Below, piece by piece: positions 26,320 to 34,369 of a stretch of DNA of 64,000 nt. Each line of letters opens with the position of its first letter. Position 1 is the first letter of the stretch. Position numbers and translations under genes: made by a program. The DNA comes from Streptomyces sp. 2131.1 (lineage in GTDB: Bacteria; Actinomycetota; Actinomycetes; Streptomycetales; Streptomycetaceae), in contig NZ_FNSY01000001.1 in the NCBI RefSeq assembly GCF_900105515.1, positions 3,348,001 through 3,412,000 on the forward strand, read 5' to 3'. Under the pieces are notes generated by a model. That model ran no database searches. It saw only the letters and a list, made by a program, of their open reading frames with translations, and was not told the origin of the DNA.

Positions 26320-28205
26320 CGGGGTGCCTTTCCGGACTCGGTGACACAAATGTGGCCGGGGATCCCCGGCAGAACCGTCAGATCGTGGCGGTACCCCGAA
26401 GCCCCGTCTCCGTGCTCCCCGGACCCGGGCAGGCGGCGGACGGCGAACCCACAGGACGGATAGAGGTCCCCGGCCCGGTGATTGCGGGCGGTGGGTACGT
26501 AGCGGGCGTCGACGGTGTGCAGTCCGAGACGCCGGGCTCTACTCAACAGTACGGCGACAAAAGCGCGTTCGACGCCCCGCCCGAGCACCCTGCAACTGAG
26601 CCACAAGTTCTCCAGCCGCCACTGCCCGGGCGACCGGCCGATCAGCACCGCGCCGACCAGCCCGTTGTCCCCGAACCGGTCGGCGGTACGGGCCACCAGA
26701 ACCTCCCGCTCCGGGTCGGCCGCCAGGCCCTTCACGGCCGCCTCGGTGAGACCGCCTCCAGCGAGGTTGAACTGGTTGGTCCGCAGGGTCAGCTGCGAGA
26801 TCCGGGCCGCCTCGTGCGGACGCGGCGGCCCGACCTCCAGCCGTAAGCCGAGGGCGCGCAGGAACTCCTCGTGCGAGCCCGATCCGGCATGCAGCTCGCG
26901 GCGCGCGCGGCGGGCCCGGTACTCGCCGGTCCTGGCCCGGTCCTCGTCGGTCAGGCCGACCGCGTCGAACCAGCCGTCCGCGAGGAGCCGCGCGATGTGC
27001 GTCGCGGGCTCGTCGTCGAGCGGCACCACGGCGACCCCGGGCAGGCCGTGGCGCACCTGCGCCCGCTCGGCCGCCGAGTCGTCCGCGAAGACCAGGGCGT
27101 CGGTGGACAGGTCCAGCTGCCCGGCGATGTCGGCGAGGTTGCCGTCCTTCGGCTCCCAGTTGGCGTTGACCGCCGCGAAGTCCCGTTCGCGCAGCACCAG
27201 ATCGGGGTGGTCCGCCAGCACCCGGGCCACCTCCGCCGCGTCGTTCTTGCTGCTCACCGCGAGCAGGACCCCCTGGGAGGCGAGCTGCTTGACGCAGGTC
27301 TGGAAGGCGCCGAACGCCTCCCCGCGCAGGGTTCCCGCGGCGGCGATGCCGTCGGGCCCCTCCTCCGCGAGCACCCCGTCCCACAGCGTCCGGTCGAGGT
27401 CGAGCACCAGGCACTTGCGGGTGGCGCCGCGCAGGGCACGCGCCAGGTGGGCGACCTCCCTGGCGTACCCGGCCAGCAGCCCGGCGCCGAGCCGGACCTT
27501 GGCGTATCGGGCCAGGCGGGCGTCGGTGACCGGGCCGCCGTCGGCCGTGAGCGGGTCCAGGTCGATGACCACCAGGGCCGGTGACCGCTCGGTGAGCCGC
27601 AGCAGCCGGGCGTTGAACTCCCGCCACACCGCCCCGAGCCGGGCCCGGGACCGGTGGTCGATGAGCTGCCTGCTGTACGTGAGGGGCAGCGGCAGGGTGT
27701 TGAGGACGAGGGTGCCCGGCGCGGCGTCGGCCAGTGCGGCGCACCGGTCCAGCACCTCGCAGGCGGCCGCCTCGACGTCCTCGGGCCGCCACACCCCGGG
27801 GACCTGCTCGAACACCGTCTCGGCGTCCAGCAGGCACAGGGTGAGGTCGGGGGCGGCGGCGTGCAGCTCGCTCGTGGGGTCGGTCAGGTCGCGCAGATAC
27901 GTGCCGTGCTCGCCGAGGACGGGGCGCAGGAGCAGCCCGTGGCGGGCGAGTTCGCCCCGGAGCGGGTCGAGGACCTGGCCGACCGTGGACTGGCCGGTGA
28001 CGGCGACCGTGACGACCGGGGTCGCCGGGTGGTGGCTCAGCACGGCCTCGGGGTCGAGGCCGCCGAGGAGCCGGCCGGCCGCGGCGGTGTCGGCCCGGGC
28101 GCCGCCTGGCTCCTCCTCGGCGAGGGCGGCGGCCACCTGGTCGTACGCCTTCTCCAGGAGCCCGCGTTTTCGCAGCTCGCGGAGGTGGTCGATCCCCGTG
28201 CTCAT
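26316..28205 (-). CDS. FkbH-like glyceryl transferase/phosphatase
   Basis: A 629-residue protein of the FkbH family, which moves a glyceryl group from 1,3-bisphosphoglycerate to an ACP and removes its phosphate. An N-terminal region (about 1-255) leads to a HAD domain with nucleophile motif LDLDRTLWDG (D269, D271), SSKND (about 318-322) and FADDSAAE (about 374-381). A GNAT-like C-terminal region (about 440-615) has LTLRTNQFNL. In tetronate pathways this makes glyceryl-ACP; in FK520-type pathways it starts methoxymalonyl-ACP, but the partner genes for that are absent. Leu454 is a TTA codon (26844-26846), so translation should depend on the bldA tRNA. ATG at 28205 has GAGG 5 bases upstream; GTG at 28211 is an alternative. 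Confidence 0.93.
   Translation of the reverse strand: MSTGIDHLRELRKRGLLEKAYDQVAAALAEEEPGGARADTAAAGRLLGGLDPEAVLSHHPATPVVTVAVTGQSTVGQVLDPLRGELARHGLLLRPVLGEHGTYLRDLTDPTSELHAAAPDLTLCLLDAETVFEQVPGVWRPEDVEAAACEVLDRCAALADAAPGTLVLNTLPLPLTYSRQLIDHRSRARLGAVWREFNARLLRLTERSPALVVIDLDPLTADGGPVTDARLARYAKVRLGAGLLAGYAREVAHLARALRGATRKCLVLDLDRTLWDGVLAEEGPDGIAAAGTLRGEAFGAFQTCVKQLASQGVLLAVSSKNDAAEVARVLADHPDLVLRERDFAAVNANWEPKDGNLADIAGQLDLSTDALVFADDSAAERAQVRHGLPGVAVVPLDDEPATHIARLLADGWFDAVGLTDEDRARTGEYRARRARRELHAGSGSHEEFLRALGLRLEVGPPRPHEAARISQLTLRTNQFNLAGGGLTEAAVKGLAADPEREVLVARTADRFGDNGLVGAVLIGRSPGQWRLENLWLSCRVLGRGVERAFVAVLLSRARRLGLHTVDARYVPTARNHRAGDLYPSCGFAVRRLPGSGEHGDGASGYRHDLTVLPGIPGHICVTESGKAPR
26844..26846 (-). 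promoter_or_regulatory. in-frame TTA leucine codon (bldA control point)
   Basis: The plus strand reads TAA at 26844-26846, which is TTA in the FkbH-like frame (codon 454, context GGC TTA CGG). In Streptomyces the only tRNA for TTA is the product of bldA, which matures late in development. In a hand scan I found no other in-frame TTA in the genes of this window. Confidence 0.85.
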
Positions 28206-28212
28206 CGCCACC

Positions 28213-29226
28213 TCACACCTTCTCCAGGGCGAACCCGGCCCGGATCCACCGGCTGGACTCGACGCACAGGCCGAGCGCCCGGTCGCCGTCGGCGAGTTCG
28301 GGCACCAGCCGGTCGAGCTGGAGGAACGGCAGGGCGTTTCCGGTGTTGCCGGTATCGGCGACGCAGGAGACCTCGCGGGCGGCGCAGTCGGGCAGCCGCT
28401 CCACGATCCGGGCGGTCATCCGCTCGGAGAGCTGCGGCGGCAGCAGGAACCCGATGTCATCCAGGCTCCAGCCGAGGCCGCCGAGCAGGTCCCAGAGGAT
28501 CTCCGAGGCGATCGGCGGCACGTGCTCCTCGATCGCCTTGTAGTCCTCGGCGAGCATCGGCCGGTCGGAGTCGCGGTCGGTGGTGCCGTACCAGTCGAGG
28601 AGCTGGCCGGGCTGTCGGCCGCGTCCGGTCCAGGAGTTGAGCACCGAGCGCACGGCGATCCGCTCGCCCTCCGGCTCGGCGGTGAGGACGGCCGCGCCGG
28701 CTCCGTCCCCGAACAGGACGTAGTTGACCAGCTCGTTGGTGGGGATCTTCGCGGCGTCCTGCCGGGGCGACAGGAAGCGGTACGTGACGTCGCCGCCGAT
28801 GACGAGCCCGGCGTGCCGCCCGCCCGCGATCAGGCTGCGGCCCAGGTCGAGCGCCTGCACGGCCCCGGAGCAGCCGGCCTGGATCTGGTAGACGGGCAGA
28901 TGGTCGAGGCCCAGCCGGTCGGCGACCTCGGTGGCGGTGGTGGGCAGGAGCGTGTCCGGGGTCGCGGTCGCGAGCACCAGGAACTCGATGTCCGCGAGGC
29001 CGAGCCCCGACGCCCGTACGGCCTGGGCGGCGGCCTCGGCGCACAGGTCGGCCAGCGAGCCGTGCACCTCGCCGGTGGCCGGATCCCAGCCGAAGTAGCG
29101 GGTCCGGGTGCCGACGAAGAGGTCGATCCACTCCTTGCTCGCCCCGAGCATCTTGGCCAGCGTGGTGTTGTCGACCGGGTCGCCGGGCAGTGCCGTGCCG
29201 GTCGCGGCGATATGGACGTCGGTCAT
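28213..29226 (-). CDS. KAS III-like condensing enzyme (tetronate-forming candidate)
   Basis: A 337-residue FabH-fold protein. The active-site Cys119 is in IQAGCSGAVQAL, and GNTGN (293-297) matches the Asn loop. The canonical PHQAN motif with the catalytic His is replaced by PPQLS (263-267), so the His and Asn used for decarboxylation are not in their usual places. KAS III-like enzymes such as RkD join a beta-ketoacyl thioester with glyceryl-ACP to form a tetronate ring, a reaction needing no malonyl decarboxylation. It overlaps the PKS stop (ATGA) and is followed immediately by the FkbH-like gene. Simple fatty acid initiation is less likely in this setting. Confidence 0.88.
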   Translation of the reverse strand: MTDVHIAATGTALPGDPVDNTTLAKMLGASKEWIDLFVGTRTRYFGWDPATGEVHGSLADLCAEAAAQAVRASGLGLADIEFLVLATATPDTLLPTTATEVADRLGLDHLPVYQIQAGCSGAVQALDLGRSLIAGGRHAGLVIGGDVTYRFLSPRQDAAKIPTNELVNYVLFGDGAGAAVLTAEPEGERIAVRSVLNSWTGRGRQPGQLLDWYGTTDRDSDRPMLAEDYKAIEEHVPPIASEILWDLLGGLGWSLDDIGFLLPPQLSERMTARIVERLPDCAAREVSCVADTGNTGNALPFLQLDRLVPELADGDRALGLCVESSRWIRAGFALEKV

Positions 29227-32200
29227 GCCGACCTCGCCATGATCACGCCGTCCAGGAACTCGGCCAGCGAACCGACCGAGCGCAGTGCGGGCAGCATCTG
29301 CTGCACGGATACCTCACCGACTCTCGGGAGCCGGGCCTCGACCCGGTTCTTGAGCTGCATGATCATCACCGAGTCGAAGCCCAGGTCCTCGTGGAAGCGG
29401 GCCTCGCGCACCACGCGCTCCGTGGGGTAGCCGCCGACCTCGGTGACGGCTTCCACGACGGCGACGAGCACCGGGTCGCCGCTCCCGGCCCCGTTACTCT
29501 CTGTTTCACGTGAAACAACGGGGCGCGGTGGTTCCTCGGGGCGTGGCGTCTCCTCGGGGCGTGGCGTCTCCCCGTGGCGTGGCGTCTCCCCGCGGCGTGG
29601 CGTCTCCCCGCGGCGCGGTGGATCATCGGTTCGCCGTTCGACCGGCGCCCCGACCGAGGCCGGCGGCCGGTCCCAGTAACGCTGGGCGGACGAGAAGACG
29701 TACGGGACGAGCGGTTCGGGCCTCCGGTGCTCCGGTGCGTACAACTGCTCCCAGTCCGGGTCGAGTCCGCAGCGGTACAGCGCCGCAACCGTCTCCGCCA
29801 GGTCCCGGCCGGTGCCCTGGGGCCCGGGCGCGGGGTGCAGGAGTTCGGCACCGCCCAGGCTGCCGGCGCGGGCGGCGATCCGGGTGAGCTGGGGCTGCGG
29901 GCCGATCTCGACCAGGTGGGTCGGGGCGATGTCGCGTACGAGGGCACCGAGCGCCGCGTCGAAGAGCACCGGCTCCTCGGCCTGCCCGGCCCAGTACTCC
30001 GCGTCCATCGGCTCGTCGCGCAGCATCCGCCCGTACCGGGTCGAGGCCACCGGCAGCGCGGCGGGCGCGCAGTCCACCGGGGCGGTGCGCAGTCCGGCGG
30101 CGACCGGGGCCGTCCGGGCGGAGTGGAAGGCGTACGGAGAGGCCAGCTCCCGGGTCCGGATGCCGAGCCCGGTCAGCTCCTTGGCGATCCGGGCCAGGGC
30201 GTCCAGCGGACCCGACAGCACGGTGTCGGCGGGCCCGTTGAGCGCGGCGGCCACCACCTCGGGCTCCGTTGCCAGGGCCGGGGCGAGCGTCTCCGGGCCG
30301 GCCGAGACGGTGATCATGCCCCCGCCCGGGGGCAGCGCGGCGGTGAGCCGGGCGCGCCGGGCCACGAGGGCGGCGGCCTCGCCGAGCGGGAGGACCCCGG
30401 CCGTGACGGCGGCCGCGTACTCGCCGAGGCTGTGGCCGAGCACGGCGGCCGGGGTGACACCCAGCTCCGTGAGGGTCCGGGCCAGCGCGTAGCCGACGGC
30501 GAACAGCGCGGGCTGGACCAGCTCGGGCCGGCCGCCCCACTCCTCACCGCCGAGCACCGCCTCGCGCACCGAGGTGCCCAGGTGCGCGGCCAGCGCCTCG
30601 TCGGCGGCGTCGAAGTGGCGCCGGTAGGCCGGGGATTCGCGGTACAGGCCCGCCGTCATCGCGGGGTACTCGCTGCCCTGGCCGGTGAAGAGGAACGCCA
30701 CCACCGGACGCCCCCAGGGCCGGTCGGCGGCGGCCCGCAGCTCGCCCGGCGCGGGGGTGCGCAGCGCGACCGCCCGGCGCAGTCCGTCGACGAGTTCGCC
30801 GGTGTCGTGGGCGGTCAGCGCGAAGCGGTGCGGCAGACCGGTCTTGACCCGGTTGCTGCTCCGGCACAGGGCGGCCGCCCCGCCCTTCGGCAGCGCGGCG
30901 AGCGCGTCGGCCTGGGCGGCGAGGTTGCGGCACAGCGCCTCCGGGGTGTCGGCGCTGACGGTGAACACCCCGGCCGCACCGGCGTCCGCGCGGGCCCGGG
31001 CGGGGACGGCGCGCGGGGACCTGGGGGCGCTCGCGAGGACGGCGTGCGCGTTCGTACCGCCCATGCCGAAGCTGCTGACCCCGGCGATGTTCTCGCCGCG
31101 CGGCAGCCGGACCGGGGACTTCAGCAGCCGCAGACCGCGCTCGCCCAGCCGCAGCCGGGAGTTCTCGCGCTCCGCGTAGAGGCTGGCGGGGACGATGCGG
31201 TGGTGCAGGGCCAGCGCGGCCTTGATGAACCCGGCGATCCCGGCCGCGGCCTCGGTGTGGCCCAGGTTGCCCTTGACCGAGCCGATCGCGCACGGGGTCT
31301 CGCGCGGGACACCGTGCACCGAGCCGAGGGCCGCGCACTCGATGGCGTCCCCGAGCACGGTCCCGGTGCCGTGCGCCTCCACGAACGCGACCTCGGCGGG
31401 GCTGACCCCGGCGCGCTTGTAGGCGGCGTTCAGGACACGCTCCTGGGACCAGCGGTTGGGCGCGATCATCCCGTTGCTGCGGCCGTCCTGGTTGACCGCG
31501 CTGCCGCGCAGCACGGCGTAGACGCGGTCACCGTCGGCGAGCGCGTCCTCCAGCCGGCGCAGCACGACCAGGCCGACGCCGTCGCTGCGGCCGATCCCGT
31601 CCGCCTCGGCGCTGAACGGCTTGCACCGCCCGTCCGCCGCGGCCAGGCCGAGCTGCCCGTAGACCAGGCCCAGCGAGGGCGAGAGCACGATGTTGACCCC
31701 GCCCGCGAGCGCGGTGTCGCACTCCCCGGCGAGCAGCGAGTTCGCGGCCAGGTGGACGGCGACCAACGAGGACGAGCAGGCCGTGTCGACGGCGAGGCTC
31801 GGGCCGGTGAAGTCGAAGTGGTACGAGATCCGGTTGGCGGCCATGCCCGCGCTGCTCCCGGAACCGAGCAGCGGGGTCACCTGGGCGAGGTCGCTCATCG
31901 TGAGCCGCCCCCACTCGCCGCCCATCACGCCGACGAACACCCCGGTCCCGGATCCCGCCAGTCCGCCGGGCGCGCGGCCCGCGTCCTCCAGGGCCCGCCA
32001 GGCGCAGGGCAGCAGCAGCCGCTGGTGCGGGTCCATCGCGGCGGCCTCGCGCGGGGTGACCGAGAAGAAGTCGCTGTCGAAGACATCGGCGTCGTCGATG
32101 AAACCGCCGCTGTCGCCGACCGCGGGGAAGTCCCGCGCCTCCCAGCGCTGTCCGGGGACGGGCCCGATGCCGGCCCTGCCCCCCACCAGCAGGTCCCAGT

Positions 32201-32264
32201 ACGCCCGCACGCCCGCCGCTCCGGGGAACGCGCAGTCGATACCGACGACGGCGATGTCCCCCAT
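29223..32264 (-). CDS. type I PKS, single module KS-AT-ACP
   Basis: A 1013-residue polyketide synthase. The ketosynthase (about 1-430) has active Cys163 in [11 protein letters not shown], then VEAHGTGT and GNLGHTEAAAG. The acyltransferase (about 520-800) has GHSLGEY and a YAFH motif, intermediate between the malonyl (HAFH) and methylmalonyl (YASH) forms. The C-terminal ACP has Ser in LGFDSVMIM. No ketoreductase, dehydratase or thioesterase is present, so the product should stay as a beta-ketoacyl-ACP. The AT-ACP linker holds PRRGET-type repeats and an exact parS site. Its start overlaps the ACP stop by one base (TGATG). It fits elongation of a FAAL-loaded acid before KAS III condensation. Confidence 0.93.
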   Translation of the reverse strand: MGDIAVVGIDCAFPGAAGVRAYWDLLVGGRAGIGPVPGQRWEARDFPAVGDSGGFIDDADVFDSDFFSVTPREAAAMDPHQRLLLPCAWRALEDAGRAPGGLAGSGTGVFVGVMGGEWGRLTMSDLAQVTPLLGSGSSAGMAANRISYHFDFTGPSLAVDTACSSSLVAVHLAANSLLAGECDTALAGGVNIVLSPSLGLVYGQLGLAAADGRCKPFSAEADGIGRSDGVGLVVLRRLEDALADGDRVYAVLRGSAVNQDGRSNGMIAPNRWSQERVLNAAYKRAGVSPAEVAFVEAHGTGTVLGDAIECAALGSVHGVPRETPCAIGSVKGNLGHTEAAAGIAGFIKAALALHHRIVPASLYAERENSRLRLGERGLRLLKSPVRLPRGENIAGVSSFGMGGTNAHAVLASAPRSPRAVPARARADAGAAGVFTVSADTPEALCRNLAAQADALAALPKGGAAALCRSSNRVKTGLPHRFALTAHDTGELVDGLRRAVALRTPAPGELRAAADRPWGRPVVAFLFTGQGSEYPAMTAGLYRESPAYRRHFDAADEALAAHLGTSVREAVLGGEEWGGRPELVQPALFAVGYALARTLTELGVTPAAVLGHSLGEYAAAVTAGVLPLGEAAALVARRARLTAALPPGGGMITVSAGPETLAPALATEPEVVAAALNGPADTVLSGPLDALARIAKELTGLGIRTRELASPYAFHSARTAPVAAGLRTAPVDCAPAALPVASTRYGRMLRDEPMDAEYWAGQAEEPVLFDAALGALVRDIAPTHLVEIGPQPQLTRIAARAGSLGGAELLHPAPGPQGTGRDLAETVAALYRCGLDPDWEQLYAPEHRRPEPLVPYVFSSAQRYWDRPPASVGAPVERRTDDPPRRGETPRRGETPRHGETPRPEETPRPEEPPRPVVSRETESNGAGSGDPVLVAVVEAVTEVGGYPTERVVREARFHEDLGFDSVMIMQLKNRVEARLPRVGEVSVQQMLPALRSVGSLAEFLDGVIMARSA
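29502..29517. other. exact parS palindrome inside a PKS gene
   Basis: TGTTTCACGTGAAACA reads as a perfect 16-bp palindrome and equals the bacterial parS consensus bound by ParB (Streptomyces core GTTTCACGTGAAAC). It encodes VSRET in the linker between AT and ACP domains. parS sites normally cluster near the origin of replication; no par or ori genes are in this window. Confidence 0.85.
29521..29628 (-). repeat. 18-bp tandem repeats in the PKS linker
   Basis: Six consecutive 18-bp units. The four central ones (29539-29610, type GGGCGTGGCGTCTCCCCG) differ by one or two bases, and the flanking two are more diverged. On the minus strand they encode PRRGET-like hexapeptides forming a Pro-rich linker before the ACP. 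Confidence 0.9.
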
Positions 32265-32584
32265 CAGCTCTGGCCCCGCGCGGCGGCCGGGTCCGCCGGG
32301 ACGTCCGGCAGCACGGCGGTCAGATGGCGGACGAGCGCAGAGACGGTCGGGAAGTCCCAGAGCAGGGTGGGCTCGACCTCCAGGCCGAACTCCTCCTCCA
32401 GGTCGCCGCAGAGGCTGAGCGCCGCCACCGAGTCCATGCCGTACTCCGCGAGCGGCACGGCCGGGTCGATCGACTCGGGCGCCCGCCGCAGGTAGAGCGA
32501 GAGGCGGGCCGACAGCCACTCGTACACGCCGTCGGCCTTCGCGGTGTCGGCGGCAAGGGCGTGCCGGCCGGTGGGGATGGTCAT
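32264..32584 (-). CDS. discrete acyl carrier protein
   Basis: A 106-residue ACP with attachment Ser52 in AEYGMDSVAALSL. It sits between the acyl-CoA-dehydrogenase-like gene and the KS-AT-ACP gene. The likely role is to receive the acyl group from the fatty acyl-AMP ligase and present it to the dehydrogenase and then the ketosynthase. Its stop overlaps the PKS start by one base. Confidence 0.92.
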   Translation of the reverse strand: MTIPTGRHALAADTAKADGVYEWLSARLSLYLRRAPESIDPAVPLAEYGMDSVAALSLCGDLEEEFGLEVEPTLLWDFPTVSALVRHLTAVLPDVPADPAAARGQS

Positions 32585-32599
32585 GGCGGACTCCTTCGG

Positions 32600-34369
32600 T
32601 CAACCCGGGATCGGGGTCGAGTAGAGGTCGTAGCTGGTCCGGGTGGAGAAGCGGAGCTGGACCTCGTGCCTCAGCCGCGTCTCGCACTCCGGGGGGAGGG
32701 CGTCGACGCGTGTGCCGAGCCGCCCGCAGATGCGGTGCAGCGCGGCGGCGGCCCAGGACGGGTCGGCGAGGAACGGGTCGGAGCCGTAGCGGGCCTGGTC
32801 CCAGACGCCGAGCACGGCGGCCCCGGCGAGCAGCAGCGTGTACCGGTCCATCAGGGCGAACCTGGCGGGCTGGGCGCTGGTGGCCGGTCCCGCCGCCTCC
32901 AGCCGGAGCACCCGCCGCCGCACGTCCCGGAACTCCTCGACGAGCAGCCCCGCGAGGGCGCGCAGGGCACGCTCCACGGGGCCGTGGCCCTCGATGCGCG
33001 CGGCGACCGCGAGCAGCGAGGCGCTGAGCGAGTCCCGGCCGCAGGCCAGCGCGAGCCGGTCGGTGCGCAGCGGCGGCAGGTCCCCGTCCAGCCGGAAGAG
33101 CCCGGCGGGCGCCTCGTCCTCGACGAACCAGGAGCGGCGGGCCAGCCGGGGCATCTGCGGGATGACGGTGGCCTGGCAGGCGACGGTGCCGGCGTGGCCG
33201 AGGCTGAGCACGGGCACGTCCCTGACGTGCTTCTGGAAGATGCCCCGGGTGCCCTCGCGGGTGTAGAAGTCGGAGCCCAGGACGATCGACAGGTCGTACA
33301 TCGTCTCGCCGAGCACGCGCGGCATCAGGTATTTGAGCGCCGCCGAGGTCACGCTCGTCTCGGCGGGCAGCAGGTGCAGGGCGCGGGCGGCGACCACGGC
33401 GAGCGCGTCGTAGAGCAGCAGGCTGACGAAGGCGTTGGTGAGGGCCGCGCCGGTGCGGCTGTTGTCGGTGGGCCGGCCCTGCCAGCCGCCGGACTGCTCG
33501 CGGTCGATGCGGACGGCGGTGCGCAGGCTGGTGTCCAGGGCGGCGACGGCGGTCGCGGCGATCACGGTCCGGCTGATCTGGAAGGAGCGCAGCGCGGTCT
33601 CGATCCCGCTGCCCTCCGGGCCGAGGAGCGCCCCGTCGGGCACCGGGCAGTCGTCGAACTCCACCCCGGCGAACCGGCAGCCGCGCAGCCCGACCGGGGT
33701 CCGGCGGGCGGTGACGGCCGCGTGGGCGTCGGACAGCTGCTCCGGTGCCAGCAGCAGCACGGAGTGGCTGCGGCTGCCCGGGGCCGGGTCGGTGCGGCAG
33801 AACAGGACGAGCGCCCCGGCCCGTTCCAGGTTGTTGACCAGCGGCTTCCCGCCGCTGATCAGATAGCCGCCGCCGGGGCCGCGCCGGGCGGTGACCTGAC
33901 TGCGTACGAAGTCGTTGCTGTGCGCGGTCTCGTGCTGGGCGATGGCCGCGCGGCCGCCCGCACGCAGCAGCCCGGCCAGCCACTCCCGCTGCCGGTCGCT
34001 GCCCGTGGCCCAGACGTCGGACGCGGCCATGAACGTGGTCATGCCGTGCCCGATGGCCAGGCCCACGTCCCGGCGCATCACCGGCCGCATGACCCGGACC
34101 AGGGTGTCCATCGCGTCGAGCCGGCCGCCCAGCGCGCGCGGCACGTACTCGTCGACGATCCCGAACTCGTCGAGCAGCGCCTCCCCCGCGGCGAACGGCA
34201 CCGCGGCCCGGTCGGCTTCGAGGAGCGCGGTGTACCCGGCCGGGTTGGCCGGGTCGGAGGGGTCGCCGAACAGGTCCTCCAGCTCGGCGACCCGGGCCCG
34301 GACGGCGCTCTCGCGCCGGCGCGCGGCCGCTTCGGAGGTGTGCGGGAGCGCGGTGGGCAGGGTCGTCAC
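32600..34369 (-). CDS. acyl-CoA/acyl-ACP dehydrogenase-like flavoprotein
   Basis: A 589-residue acyl-CoA-dehydrogenase-fold protein. It is recognised by IAIGHGM-like and IAQHETAHSNDF segments near the N terminus, LISGGKPLVNN, and a C-terminal helical domain. In FAAL-ACP cassettes (for example LipB in friulimicin) such enzymes desaturate the acyl chain at C2-C3 while it is bound to ACP. The GTG at 34369 overlaps the FAAL stop (GTGA) with GGAGGAAGG upstream; GTG at 34372 is adjacent. I could not place the catalytic Glu with certainty. Methoxymalonyl FkbI is an alternative homologue but its partners are missing. Confidence 0.8.
   Translation of the reverse strand: MTTLPTALPHTSEAAARRRESAVRARVAELEDLFGDPSDPANPAGYTALLEADRAAVPFAAGEALLDEFGIVDEYVPRALGGRLDAMDTLVRVMRPVMRRDVGLAIGHGMTTFMAASDVWATGSDRQREWLAGLLRAGGRAAIAQHETAHSNDFVRSQVTARRGPGGGYLISGGKPLVNNLERAGALVLFCRTDPAPGSRSHSVLLLAPEQLSDAHAAVTARRTPVGLRGCRFAGVEFDDCPVPDGALLGPEGSGIETALRSFQISRTVIAATAVAALDTSLRTAVRIDREQSGGWQGRPTDNSRTGAALTNAFVSLLLYDALAVVAARALHLLPAETSVTSAALKYLMPRVLGETMYDLSIVLGSDFYTREGTRGIFQKHVRDVPVLSLGHAGTVACQATVIPQMPRLARRSWFVEDEAPAGLFRLDGDLPPLRTDRLALACGRDSLSASLLAVAARIEGHGPVERALRALAGLLVEEFRDVRRRVLRLEAAGPATSAQPARFALMDRYTLLLAGAAVLGVWDQARYGSDPFLADPSWAAAALHRICGRLGTRVDALPPECETRLRHEVQLRFSTRTSYDLYSTPIPG

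Noticed and set aside
29502..29517. Placing the window at the origin of replication because of parS
   Set aside because: One parS site without dnaA, gyrB, parAB or DnaA boxes is not enough; scattered parS sites exist away from oriC.
26316..34369. Methoxymalonyl-ACP extender pathway (FkbG-K type)
   Set aside because: FkbH, an ACP and an acyl-CoA-dehydrogenase-like gene are present, but no O-methyltransferase or 3-hydroxyacyl-CoA dehydrogenase. The KAS III-like gene instead points to tetronate chemistry.
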